A stretch of DNA of 64,000 nt, taken from Caprella mutica (lineage: Eukaryota; Arthropoda; Malacostraca; Amphipoda; Caprellidae). The position numbers were made by a program, and so were the translations under genes. Shown here one piece after another: positions 55,321-64,000 of this stretch (its first letter is position 1; each line of letters begins with the position of its first letter). Where the stretch lies: NCBI GenBank assembly GCA_947561585.1, contig CANNZV010000424.1:202957-266956 (forward strand), in the 5' to 3' direction. The notes beneath the pieces were generated by a model that did not search any database, had not been told where the DNA came from, and saw only the letters and a program-made list of their open reading frames with translations.

Positions 55321-55894
55321 TTTTCGTTTTAAAAAAATATTTTCTTTACTATTTTATAAAAAAAAACCTTATAAATGATAATATTAATGATTATACATTA
55401 ATTTTGCATATTTTATCAATTGATCAATTGATTCCACCACGGAAAGTTCCACCAGGAAAGTTCCACCGCTGATAAGTTCCACCACATAATATTTCACCGC
55501 CAGAAAATTCCACCGCGGAAGATTCCACCGCATAAAACTGGATTTCATTTACAAAAGGTATAAAATTTAATAAAACTGATTCAAAGAGAAATGTGTTTTG
55601 GTTGTAACCGAACAACATTTATTAGTTAAAAAGGGAAGAAATTATAAGAATATGCTCTGTTAAGTGAAGGCCTAAAAGATAAGCTAAGGAGAACATACGA
55701 AATAATAGACAGATCAATCTATCTTTCAAATATTGATCAATTCTATTTAAGAAAACATTTAAATAGTGTAAATTCAACAATAAAGTTCCACTGCCCCAGT
55801 GACCAACAATAATTTAAGATTCCGTTTGATACTCCTTTAAAACTGAAATTAAGGATTATTCTTTGTTTGTAATTTAAATTTTATTTTATATATA

Positions 55895-56442
55895 TGTGGT
55901 AACTTGCTGTACTAATCTGTGATTACAAAAATGGTTGGAAGCGGCAAGCCACTGATAATGACAGATGATTTTTTGAAGTGACGGGAGTAGCGTTTGAGAC
56001 CTGGTTCTGAAAAGTGTTCTGTGAGTGTTTTCAAGCTTTGTCTGTGACAAAAGTGTTTTGTAAGTAACGTGTTACTTGCCTAACGGTTAGGTAGTTTTTT
56101 GGGAGTACTTGTTGTACTAGCGTCGGTTTACTTTGGAAGGAAACCACGTAGTGGTGAGTTGCTTTCCTAAGCACGCAAGTTGAGGTTTGCATTTTGTGTG
56201 ATTTGCTTCCTAGGTACAACCTTTTTGTACTGTGAGTACAAGAAGTGTTTACCGGTTGTCTCATCATACGGTTGTACGTTGTACAATCAGGTGTGAGTTG
56301 GCCAGTTAAAGGGGTGGTTGGAGACTGTGCAAGAGTTCTAGGAACTCGCAACTAGGATTGCAGTTAGTTTTTGCTTTGGCTAACTAACCAGTGACGTCAC
56401 TGCATCAGCTCTTGGGAGCTAGCAACTGAGGTTGTTCCTTCA
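55895..56442 (+). repeat. 5' LTR
   Basis: Starts TGTGGTAACTTGCTGTACT and ends GTTGTTCCTTCA. Compared by eye with the 3' LTR it shows about three differences: one base in a T run near 55970, A versus T near 56010, and G versus A near 56104. It must contain the element promoter, but no TATA box is obvious. Confidence 0.95.
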
Positions 56443-56479
56443 AGCTATCTAGGCTTTATCACATCTTTGTGACGTCATC

Positions 56480-57421
56480 ATGTCTGACTCTGAGAAAGCA
56501 GGCAAGACTGATACTGGTTCTTCTAGTGAGGGACCAGGGATGTCTGGGACATCCGGTATGATTGATATTGGCCAATTGGCAAGCATTTTAATGCAGGCCA
56601 AGGGGCCAATTATTGATCGGTTGGGGAGAGCTCTCCCCAAGTTCAGTGGCGATGGCACAGTTGATGTGTCAGAGTGGCTGGACGACTTCGAACGTCGCTG
56701 TCGCAGCGAGCGGGTCGAACCCCAAGAGGTCGTGGACTTCTTGCTCGAGGGCAACGCCGCTCGAGTATTCCGTGCCATGAGGGTGTCGGAAGCCTCTCAG
56801 TGGGAGGTAGTCAAGGGAGTACTGCTGGCTCAGTATGGTATGTCCCGGCAGGAAGCGTACAGACGTTTCACGTCTCGTCAGCTTTTATCTGGCGAGGCTG
56901 TGGACGTTTATGTTGACGACCTGCAGCGCTTCGGTGCTAGGATGGAGGTGAAAACCGATTGTATGGTTTTCAGAGTGAAGTTCTTTGAAGGACTCCTCTT
57001 CTCCATCCATAAGTGGGCAGTGATGCTCCCAGAGGCGTACACCTCTGATTTTGACATTTTGGTGTCAAAGGTGCGTGACAGATTGTCCGCACAGAGGGAT
57101 GCCTCAGGCCAGTCTGGGACAGGCCAGGCCACCAGAGTGGCTACTGCCTCCAGGAGGCAAGGGCTTTCTTGCCCACGGTGCCAGGGTCCTCACCGGGTGA
57201 GAGATTGCACCCAAAGACGTCGCTCCAAGGTGATGCAGACGGGCAAGCCCTCTTCACATGGGCGAAACTTATGTTTCACCTGTGGGAAGCCCGGGCATTT
57301 TGCCCGGGAGTGCCCTGACAGTCCTGTGACTGTCGCGTCATCCGCTGGTGACGCGGGTTTTTCCGAGGAGGCTGTGGTAAGGGGCACCGCAACCTCCATC
57401 GGAGAAACCATGGAAGAGTAA
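56480..57421 (+). CDS. gag: Gag protein of the LTR retrotransposon
   Basis: A 313-residue structural protein that would assemble particles around the element RNA. Residues ~45-155 (GRALPKFSGDGTVDVSEWLD through FTSRQLLSGEAVDVYVDDL) have the pattern of a retrotransposon gag/capsid domain. The C-terminal part has two zinc-binding clusters, CPRCQGPHRVRDC and CFTCGKPGHFAREC; the second is a textbook CCHC knuckle. The start chosen is the first ATG of the long frame, 38 bases after the 5' LTR. The frame ends 8 bases before the pol ATG and overlaps the open pol frame by about 70 bases, with a slippery site in the overlap. No lesions are seen. Confidence 0.92.
   Translation: MSDSEKAGKTDTGSSSEGPGMSGTSGMIDIGQLASILMQAKGPIIDRLGRALPKFSGDGTVDVSEWLDDFERRCRSERVEPQEVVDFLLEGNAARVFRAMRVSEASQWEVVKGVLLAQYGMSRQEAYRRFTSRQLLSGEAVDVYVDDLQRFGARMEVKTDCMVFRVKFFEGLLFSIHKWAVMLPEAYTSDFDILVSKVRDRLSAQRDASGQSGTGQATRVATASRRQGLSCPRCQGPHRVRDCTQRRRSKVMQTGKPSSHGRNLCFTCGKPGHFARECPDSPVTVASSAGDAGFSEEAVVRGTATSIGETMEE
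57355..57403 (+). promoter_or_regulatory. Likely -1 frameshift signal between gag and pol
   Basis: The heptamer GGGTTTT at 57355-57361 lies in the gag frame as G GGT TTT, the X XXY YYZ form of -1 slippery sites. It falls within the region where gag and pol frames are both open: the pol frame has a stop at 57349-57351 and is open from 57352. Directly downstream, TCCGAGGAGG (57362-57371) can pair with CCTCCATCGGA (57393-57403), giving ten pairs with one bulged A. If only GGAGG/CCTCC forms, the spacer is 5 bases. Alternatively pol could start by reinitiation at 57430. Confidence 0.6.
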
Positions 57422-57429
57422 AATCCTCC

Positions 57430-60400
57430 ATGGATCCTTCTGGGAAGGATTCTGCTGCTTCGAGCAGCAAGCTAAGTCCTGGGGACTTAGTAGTGGTGGG
57501 GGCTAACACTCCTACCAAGTGTACTCTGGGAGTACTCATGGCAGCTGGTAGACTTTCGAGTCGTGAGATGCCAGTTGTCAAGGCCATTGTAAATGGCCAA
57601 TCTGTCTTGTGTCTGGTTGATACAGGCAGCGGGTGCACGATGGTGTCCACCCGGGTGGTGGTGGGACTTAAGGGCCGAAAGGCCCGTCATTTTATGACAG
57701 CTGACGGCAAAACTTCCACCAATGGAAGGGAGTGCTGGGTGGCAGTGGGATTGCATGGACACTGTTTTAGTGTACGTGCAATTGCCCACAGAGGATTGGA
57801 AAATCTCGGAGTTGACTGCCTCCTAGGTGATGACGTTGTCGATCACATGGGAGGTGTGACGATTCGCAGAGGATCCGATTCTCGTTATTTGGTCGATTGG
57901 GGTAAGCCTAATGCGACTGATTGCTGTGGAGTCTTTTCCAAGGGAAAAAGACGTCCTGTAGCATGTGGTGTGGCTCCACCACTGTCGATTTCTGATAAAG
58001 ATTTCGATGCTGTTTTTGCTAACGGCAAATGGACCGTGAGCTGGCGCTGGGCTGCTGGCAAGCCAAAACAGCTTCAGACTGGTGTTGGAGAGTACAAATG
58101 TACTCGAACACCAGGTGTACACGAGAGGTACACAACGGAGATCCAAAGTTGGATTTCCAAAGGTTGGCTAGTAGAGTGGAAAGGACCTGTTAAGGGTGTC
58201 ATTCCACTGCTGGTCGTTGTCCAGCCTACTAAGGACAAGGTTAGGCCGGTAATGGATTACCGTGAGCTTAACCCTTTTGTCGAATCTCATACTGAGGAAT
58301 CGGCAGTGTGTGCTGAGAAGGTACGCAAGTGGAGACAACTGCAGGGTCAGCTTAAGGTCGTAGACCTGAAGGCTGCCTATCTGCAGATTCATGTCTCCAA
58401 GGAACTATGGCAGTACCAGATTGTCAGGTATAATGGAGTCCATTATGCTTTGACACGTCTTGGCTTCGGCCTGACATGTGCACCGAGGATCATGACGATG
58501 ATTCTCGGTAAAGTTCTTTCAATGGACGATCAAATTGATCGTGCCACGGATCATTATATCGATGATATTTTGGTCCAAGAGTCTATTGTTAGTGCTTCTC
58601 GAGTTAGGGAACACTTGCATCGATATGGACTCGAATCGAAAGAACCGGAAGGGCTTGACGGTGGTCGAGTCCTTGGGATTGCCTTGAATAAGGTGCCCAA
58701 TGGACATTTGAAAATGTCTAGAGGATCCGAGCTATCTTCTTACATATCAGAATCTTCTGGTATGACGAAGAGACACTTGTTTTCTCTGTGTGGTCGGCTC
58801 ACAGGGCATTACCCTGTAGCGGGTTGGCTAAGGCCTCATTGCAGCTTTCTGAAGCGATTGGGGTCAGACGGTTCCTGGGACGAACCTGTCAGTGAGTGTG
58901 TTCGTAAGCTAGTTGACGAACTGGTGAGTCGAGTCCTCTCTGAAGATCCTGTGAAGGGTCAGTGGTATGTCAATCCAAACGGTAATGTTACTGTTTGGAC
59001 TGATGCTAGTTCGCTAGCGATGGGTGTTGTCATTCAGGTGGATGGCGCACTAGTGGAAGATGCTACCTGGCTTCGAAAGAAGTCAGATCATCACCACATC
59101 AACGTCTCAGAGCTTGAGGCTGTTGGGCGTGGAATCAACCTAGCAATCACGTGGGGCTTCAAAGCTTTCGCGATTGCTACGGATTCCAGAACTGTGTTGT
59201 CCTGGCTAGACAACACGGTTGAGGGCCATTCTCGTGTGCGCACGAAGGGAGCGGCTCAAATGCTAATCAAGCGACGCTTGGCGGTGATTAAGGAAATCAT
59301 CAACGAGTATGAACTGGCAGTTGAGTTTCGATTTGTTTCGACAATCGAAAACAAGGCTGACCAGTTAACTCGGGTAACTAAGAAATGGCTTAGTTATCAA
59401 GAGTCTGATGACTCTGAAACAGTAGAGACTGTTTCGGCGGCTCTTTCGACAGGAAAGACGCTAAAGGATGCCATATGGGCGGCTCATCTGCCGCATCATT
59501 TTGGCGTCGATCGCACGCTTTACCTTGGCAAGCAGATTAGGTTGGACCTAACTCGCAACCAAGTTAAACGTGAGATCGAAGGATGCGAAGAGTGTCTTCG
59601 TATAGATCCTTCAAGAAGGGTTGAGAACTTCGTTGAGCGAGGTGACTTAGCCGTGGAAGGGAACTGGCATCGTGTAGCTGCTGATGTTACGCACTACAAC
59701 AATGTCCACTACCTTTCCATCGTTGATTGCGGTCCGTCGAGGTTCACAATATGGCGAAGGTTGTCGAATGAGACGGCAGCTAGTATTGTGACCAATCTCC
59801 AGCAAGTGGTTGTTGAGCACGGACCTTTTGCCGAATTGTTGTTAGACAACTCGACGGCATTTAGGTCGGCAACTGTCGAGCAGTTTGCCAGGGATTGGGG
59901 AATCTCTTTGCGATTCCGTGCCGCTTACGCCCCAAGTGGAAATGGAATAGTAGAGAGAAACCATCGCACGATCAAGAGGATCGCTGCACGGGGAAAAATT
60001 TCCCCTGAGGTTGCGACATTTTGGTATAATGTCACGCCTCGGAAAGGTGTTGAGGACGCATCTGTTCCGTATCGTAAGATTTTCAAGTACCCTTGGAGGG
60101 TACCTTACGATATCAACCAGAAGGTTGAAGTGGAGGGGAAAAATGAGAATTTTTCCATTGGTGACGAGGTATGGGTCAAGCCTGCGATACCCTCGTGCAC
60201 CAAGCACTGGACTCATGGAAGAGTTACAGAGGTGCAATCCAAACATGTCATATGTGTGGATGGCATGCCTAGACATGTCCGTGACGTTAGGAAACGTCGA
60301 GGCTCCAATGAGGAGACTCCTGAGTATGACTCAGATGAAGATGAGTCAACGTTCTACGACGCTCATGCTGGCACTGAACCTCTCAGTAGATCAGCAGACC

Positions 60401-60588
60401 AGGTGCAGCCTACGGTTGAGCCAGAGGCTCTAACGGCAGAGCAGGAGCAGGTTATGGCTGAGTCTGATGAGTCAGACTCTGATAGACCCGAGGAAATCGG
60501 TGAAGTTGTCAGGGCTCCCGTGGAGGAGCCAAGACGATCAGGTAGGATTCGTCGTCAACCTGGTTGGTTGGCCGACTATGTCCCATGA
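57430..60588 (+). CDS. pol: Pol polyprotein of the LTR retrotransposon
   Basis: 1052 residues from the ATG, or longer if read by frameshift from gag. Domains in order: aspartic protease with LVDTGSGCTMVS (DTG at 64-66); reverse transcriptase with VRPVMDYRELNP, first Asp in VVDLKAAYLQI (312), FGLTCAPRIMT and YIDD (376-379); RNase H with VWTDAS (525), SELEAVG, IATDSR (585) and KADQLTR; integrase zinc finger with His pair near 686-690 and CEECL (719-722); core Asp in ADVTHYNN (752), Asp in LLDNSTAF (806) and Glu in IVERNHR (842), a DD35E spacing. A basic and acidic tail follows. The domain order fits Ty3/gypsy; the FGLTCAPRIM block is not the common gypsy form, so I leave the clade open. Confidence 0.93.
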   Translation: MDPSGKDSAASSSKLSPGDLVVVGANTPTKCTLGVLMAAGRLSSREMPVVKAIVNGQSVLCLVDTGSGCTMVSTRVVVGLKGRKARHFMTADGKTSTNGRECWVAVGLHGHCFSVRAIAHRGLENLGVDCLLGDDVVDHMGGVTIRRGSDSRYLVDWGKPNATDCCGVFSKGKRRPVACGVAPPLSISDKDFDAVFANGKWTVSWRWAAGKPKQLQTGVGEYKCTRTPGVHERYTTEIQSWISKGWLVEWKGPVKGVIPLLVVVQPTKDKVRPVMDYRELNPFVESHTEESAVCAEKVRKWRQLQGQLKVVDLKAAYLQIHVSKELWQYQIVRYNGVHYALTRLGFGLTCAPRIMTMILGKVLSMDDQIDRATDHYIDDILVQESIVSASRVREHLHRYGLESKEPEGLDGGRVLGIALNKVPNGHLKMSRGSELSSYISESSGMTKRHLFSLCGRLTGHYPVAGWLRPHCSFLKRLGSDGSWDEPVSECVRKLVDELVSRVLSEDPVKGQWYVNPNGNVTVWTDASSLAMGVVIQVDGALVEDATWLRKKSDHHHINVSELEAVGRGINLAITWGFKAFAIATDSRTVLSWLDNTVEGHSRVRTKGAAQMLIKRRLAVIKEIINEYELAVEFRFVSTIENKADQLTRVTKKWLSYQESDDSETVETVSAALSTGKTLKDAIWAAHLPHHFGVDRTLYLGKQIRLDLTRNQVKREIEGCEECLRIDPSRRVENFVERGDLAVEGNWHRVAADVTHYNNVHYLSIVDCGPSRFTIWRRLSNETAASIVTNLQQVVVEHGPFAELLLDNSTAFRSATVEQFARDWGISLRFRAAYAPSGNGIVERNHRTIKRIAARGKISPEVATFWYNVTPRKGVEDASVPYRKIFKYPWRVPYDINQKVEVEGKNENFSIGDEVWVKPAIPSCTKHWTHGRVTEVQSKHVICVDGMPRHVRDVRKRRGSNEETPEYDSDEDESTFYDAHAGTEPLSRSADQVQPTVEPEALTAEQEQVMAESDESDSDRPEEIGEVVRAPVEEPRRSGRIRRQPGWLADYVP

Positions 60589-60611
60589 GTTCTTAAAGGA
60601 ACTAGGGGGGA

Positions 60612-61160
60612 TGTGGTAACTTGCTGTACTAATCTGTGATTACAAAAATGGTTGGAAGCGGCAAGCCACTGATAATGACAGATGATTTTTTTGAAGTGAC
60701 GGGAGTAGCGTTTGAGACCTGGTTCTGTAAAGTGTTCTGTGAGTGTTTTCAAGCTTTGTCTGTGACAAAAGTGTTTTGTAAGTAACGTGTTACTTGCCTA
60801 ACGGTTAGGTAGTTTTTTGGGAATACTTGTTGTACTAGCGTCGGTTTACTTTGGAAGGAAACCACGTAGTGGTGAGTTGCTTTCCTAAGCACGCAAGTTG
60901 AGGTTTGCATTTTGTGTGATTTGCTTCCTAGGTACAACCTTTTTGTACTGTGAGTACAAGAAGTGTTTACCGGTTGTCTCATCATACGGTTGTACGTTGT
61001 ACAATCAGGTGTGAGTTGGCCAGTTAAAGGGGTGGTTGGAGACTGTGCAAGAGTTCTAGGAACTCGCAACTAGGATTGCAGTTAGTTTTTGCTTTGGCTA
61101 ACTAACCAGTGACGTCACTGCATCAGCTCTTGGGAGCTAGCAACTGAGGTTGTTCCTTCA
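60612..61160 (+). repeat. 3' LTR
   Basis: Starts TGTGGTAACTTGCTGTACT directly after the polypurine-like AGGGGGGA and ends GTTGTTCCTTCA at 61160. At about 99.5% identity to the 5' LTR, it implies recent insertion, since LTRs are identical at integration. Confidence 0.95.
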
Positions 61161-61432
61161 ATATATCATCTATCACCCCAGTTTTTAAATGTACCAATAT
61201 ATATTTCAATTTAAATCAGCGATGGTAAAAGGTGGAATTAAAATATAAATTTGACACTTACTGAAATAAAAGGTTTAATTAGTATCGATATATTTCAAAA
61301 GAAAAGAGAAAAATTACCCAGATGAAACTTTCTGAAACTGTATAATAATCTCTATTGAAACTATTACAAAATAAAGTTTATATATAATGCATTTCAACAA
61401 AATTTTGAAAATAGGGTTAGGCAGGAAAAATA

Positions 61433-62420
61433 ATTCACATTTATAAGAGAAGAGTAAGAGAGAGTAATTTTTAAGTAAGAAAATCATAAAATTAAGCAAA
61501 TTATGATCTGATAACTTTATATTACATATATAGTGGTCAATTTTTTTCTCTTTTTTTGAGGTTCTATTCTTGAAGAGTGACTATATTTGTTGAAAAAAAA
61601 AACAATATTTTCATTTCAAATTAAAAATAACAATCCATTATCCTTTAAATATAGAAATCTAAGATTTTCAAGTTTTTTTCCTTCTTGGGTGTACAAAAAT
61701 ATTTATAATAATGAGCATGAATAAAAAAATATATGTTATTTGTTAATTAAGAAGATAGCGATATTAATGTGAGCAATATTGAGAGAGAATTTACAAAGTC
61801 TCATAAGATTTATTAGATTAGTTCAGTCTTACAAAGAGTGAGAAAAATGAGCGTCAGATCCTATAGAGATATTATCAACCAAAATATTATTAGTTGTCAT
61901 TAATAGTTATATATTAGAGTGAGTTCCGGGTTATCGGACAGTTCCACATTTTAGACGATATGGGAAATAATTACATAATGATTATTTGTGATATTTCAAT
62001 GGTTTTTCATCATAGCTGCAGGTATGATGAAAATTGACATTCTGATATCTCGACATTTCCCCAAAGTGACTAAAATAATCAACTTTACCAATAAAATTGA
62101 ATCTTACAATAATGCAATAATATAAATTTCAAAATGATTCATTGTTGTTTACATTCTTTTTTCAAATATTTTTCCCATAAAAATCGTATTGTTAATATTT
62201 TTTTTTCTGTTTTGTACATTAATTCCTGGATAATATATTCCTGGATTTAGTTCATTACAATCTGACGAACTTTGTGTGGCCGGATATTAATTATTTCACC
62301 TCATGGAGACTTTATCAAACGGAAATTAGCACCGTAAAAATTAAGATAAAACCTTTAAGAGTTTTGAAAGACAGATTATATTATTATAATAAAAATAGAA
62401 AGCATGAATTTGTGTTTATT
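61433..62420. other. AT-rich stretch, no gene recognised
   Basis: A half copy of MITE family M lies at 61919-61975 (GTTCCGGGTTATCGGACAGT). A plus-strand frame of 67 codons at 62274-62477 runs into element F copy 2 and has no recognised domain. Confidence 0.45.
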
Positions 62421-62424
62421 TTAA

Positions 62425-63295
62425 GGGGACCATCCCCGAAGAAATCTCAAAATTTTATCTTTTATTTTATTGTGTAAATAATTGCTTCGTAACCTTCTTA
62501 TAGTGTGTGCAAAATACCAGAGGTCTCGTATAACTCTAACCTCCTGGGGAGAGGGAGAAAGGGAAAAGTGGGCCAGGGGGTAGGGAGTCAATATGTACTC
62601 TAAAAACCATCTCTCAGCCAATTATAATTCGTAATAATTAATTATCTCGCTATATCTGGTATCTAACTAACCCCTAGATAACGCCCACACCAATGAATGC
62701 AAAGAAAGATGGCTCAGTTGTCCCCCAACCTTCGAAGTGGTTGGACGCTGCGTGTCAGATCATCAAACTTTGAAATGAAATTCCTACTAATTCTGATATC
62801 TACAAATCTTGTAATTCAAAACTCTACCCCTGTTTTTTGGTTGAAGCTAGAGCATTGCGGTTTTTTGCATTCGATTTTCCATAATGATATTTATAATATG
62901 ATTGCCTTCGATTTTTGATTTTCGAATTTGTTGTTGAAAATTTTTTCCGACAAAATTTGTTTTTCAAAATTTTTGGTTTACTTTTTATGAAAAAGTCGAA
63001 ATTTAGAAAACCCATTCGAAAATCAAAAATCAAAGGCGATCATATTGTAGATATCAGTATGTAGAATCGAATGCAAAAAACCGCAATGCTCTAGCCTCAA
63101 CCAGAAACCAGAGGTAGAGTTTTTGAAAATGGTTAGAAATTTGTTCGAAATTCGAATAACTCGTTTTCTATGGGTCTAATCGAAAAAATGTCATGAACAA
63201 AAACGATAGATAATTCAATTTTATATATACATACAAGGTCTCAGAACCATAACTTCAATAATAAATTTTTTTTCAAAATTTTGGGGGCGGTCCCC
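62425..63295. mobile_element. DNA element F, copy 2
   Basis: Left flank TTAA (62421-62424), right flank TTAT (63296-63299). Ends GGGGACCATCCCCGAAG and (reversed) GGGGACCGCCCCCAAAATT. Its first ~230 bases match F copy 1 (GGGAGAGGGAGAAAGGG, AATTCGTAATAATTA, CTCGCTATATCTGGTAT). The middle (62840-63100) is a palindrome with GGTTGAAGCTAGAGCATTGC on one side and a reversed partner on the other. Confidence 0.75.
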
Positions 63296-63299
63296 TTAT

Positions 63300-64000
63300 T
63301 CCAGGCAGCAATGTAATATTTTTATAATGTTATTTTAAGGTTCGAATGTTATATTTATGTTAGATGTTATTCCTTCCATGTTAGTTTAAAATTATTTTAA
63401 TATTAGCATGTAATGTTGTTTAATTAGAATATTATTTTAATATTAATGAAACATTAGGGTATAATGTTATGTAGGGTACGTTTAATCAATGTTACCAAAT
63501 AATAGTTTAAGTAGGTTAGTTGAGAACATTAAAAAAATATTCGTACTTCAATATTATAAAAATATTATACAGTAATATTAGAAAAATATTTACATTATGA
63601 TATTAGTACATAATATTATTATAATATTTTAATATTATTATGATAGTTCTCCTATCGTCCCGTTTCAATTTTTTATCGGGAATATTATTGATACGCGGAA
63701 AACAAATGCATAAATTCTTCTACTAAATGTTTTGTATTGATTAAGTGAAATTATCGACATTAATTATGTCGACTGTATGTTTAATTTGTACGTGTGCTTT
63801 ATCTTTATTTGCGTAAATATTTTTCTGTATGGTATTCTGACATAAGCTAGCAGATGCGTTGTCAGGAGACAATAATCTAGTTTACTATTCAGTATGGTTG
63901 TTTCAATATTCCTAATAATATTTTGATTATAAAAATGAATGCTTGGAACTGGTAGCTGTACTTAATAGATGTAAAAATAGCTATATTTAATGGATGTGCG
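63300..64000. other. AT-rich tail with irregular TAATATT repeats
   Basis: At 63310-63640 irregular repeats of TAATATTAT and TTATTTTAATATTA dominate. The remaining part to the window end shows no gene or repeat I can support. Confidence 0.5.

Larger units (their letters stand above)
55895..61160 (+). mobile_element. Structurally complete LTR retrotransposon
   Basis: It has two LTRs of 548 and 549 bp, a perfect 5-bp target duplication ATATA (55890-55894 and 61161-61165), an intact gag ORF (56480-57421) and an intact pol ORF (57430-60588). A purine-rich tract, GGAACTAGGGGGGA, lies just before the 3' LTR. The pol order is protease, reverse transcriptase, RNase H, integrase, as in Ty3/gypsy and BEL/Pao. 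The catalytic residues I looked for are present. There is no env-like ORF. This is the only apparently functional element in the window. Its GC-richer coding sequence contrasts with the AT-rich host DNA. Confidence 0.93.
55425..61432. mobile_element. DNA element D, copy 3, split by LTR retrotransposon
   Basis: The left end has the iterated GGAAAGTTCCACC and TTCCACCGCGGAAG motifs of the D family. The interior continues as in copies 1 and 2 to 55894 and resumes after 61160 (ATCATCTATCACCCC onwards) to about 61432, where similarity stops. The right terminus is missing. The LTR retrotransposon sits between, flanked by ATATA. Unlike copies 1 and 2, no 40-bp array adjoins. Confidence 0.75.

Noticed and set aside
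56031..56351. 106-codon minus-strand frame, repeated at 60749-61069
   Set aside because: It is duplicated only because it lies in the two LTRs. Composition and position give no support for a protein.
57276..60276. Several minus-strand and off-frame plus frames of 70-144 codons within gag and pol
   Set aside because: They are shadows of the strongly supported gag and pol frames and carry no independent motif.
1..64000. tRNA, rRNA or snRNA genes and conserved host exons
   Set aside because: I looked for tRNA box A/B pairs with a cloverleaf and for familiar protein domains outside transposons, and found none that I could support by eye. A dedicated tRNA or RNA-family scan could still find a degenerate copy.

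Overview
The window is AT-rich animal DNA, almost certainly from an invertebrate. Mariner, hAT, piggyBac-like and Mutator-like DNA transposons, a Penelope-like fragment, jockey/CR1-type LINEs and Ty3/gypsy-type LTR elements lie packed against minisatellites, with spliceosomal-looking signals in places. I see no prokaryotic gene organisation and no convincing conserved host gene. The species cannot be named from this sequence.

Layout. 1-3254: end of a TTAA-flanked repeat, 30-bp and 25-bp minisatellites and a TA-flanked MITE. 3255-12809: a nested block. Its outer inverted ends enclose a dead minus-strand gypsy retrotransposon, split by a mariner and by a Mutator-like element that itself carries a hAT element and another insertion. 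13765-16228: a second, reversed copy of the Mutator-like element and a further DNA element (C1). 17935-20655: a 20-bp and a 26-bp satellite. 23376-28195: a 40-bp repeat array interrupted by two inverted copies of element D. 28197-35391: two near-identical 3.4-3.7 kb elements (E1, E2), each with a 22-bp minisatellite, a ~120-bp repeat block and exon-like islands on the minus strand. 35558-41830: MITEs, a foldback element containing a truncated LINE, a Penelope-like fragment and two minisatellites. 41835-48045: a decayed LINE interrupted by element C2. 48241-50379: a hAT element with a mariner inside. 51296-54759: elements F1 and G2, with a small GC-richer island between them. 55425-61432: element D3 interrupted by an LTR retrotransposon with two intact ORFs, near-identical LTRs and a perfect 5-bp target duplication. 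62425-63295: F2.

The only long, intact, mutually compatible coding regions are the gag (313 aa) and pol (1052 aa) ORFs of the retrotransposon at 55895-61160. Their overlap carries a slippery heptamer and a hairpin consistent with -1 frameshifting. The other recognisable proteins are broken relics. The most unusual signals are the splice-consistent exon islands shared by E1 and E2, and a shared design in several otherwise unrelated DNA elements: both ends are built from runs of a short iterated motif.
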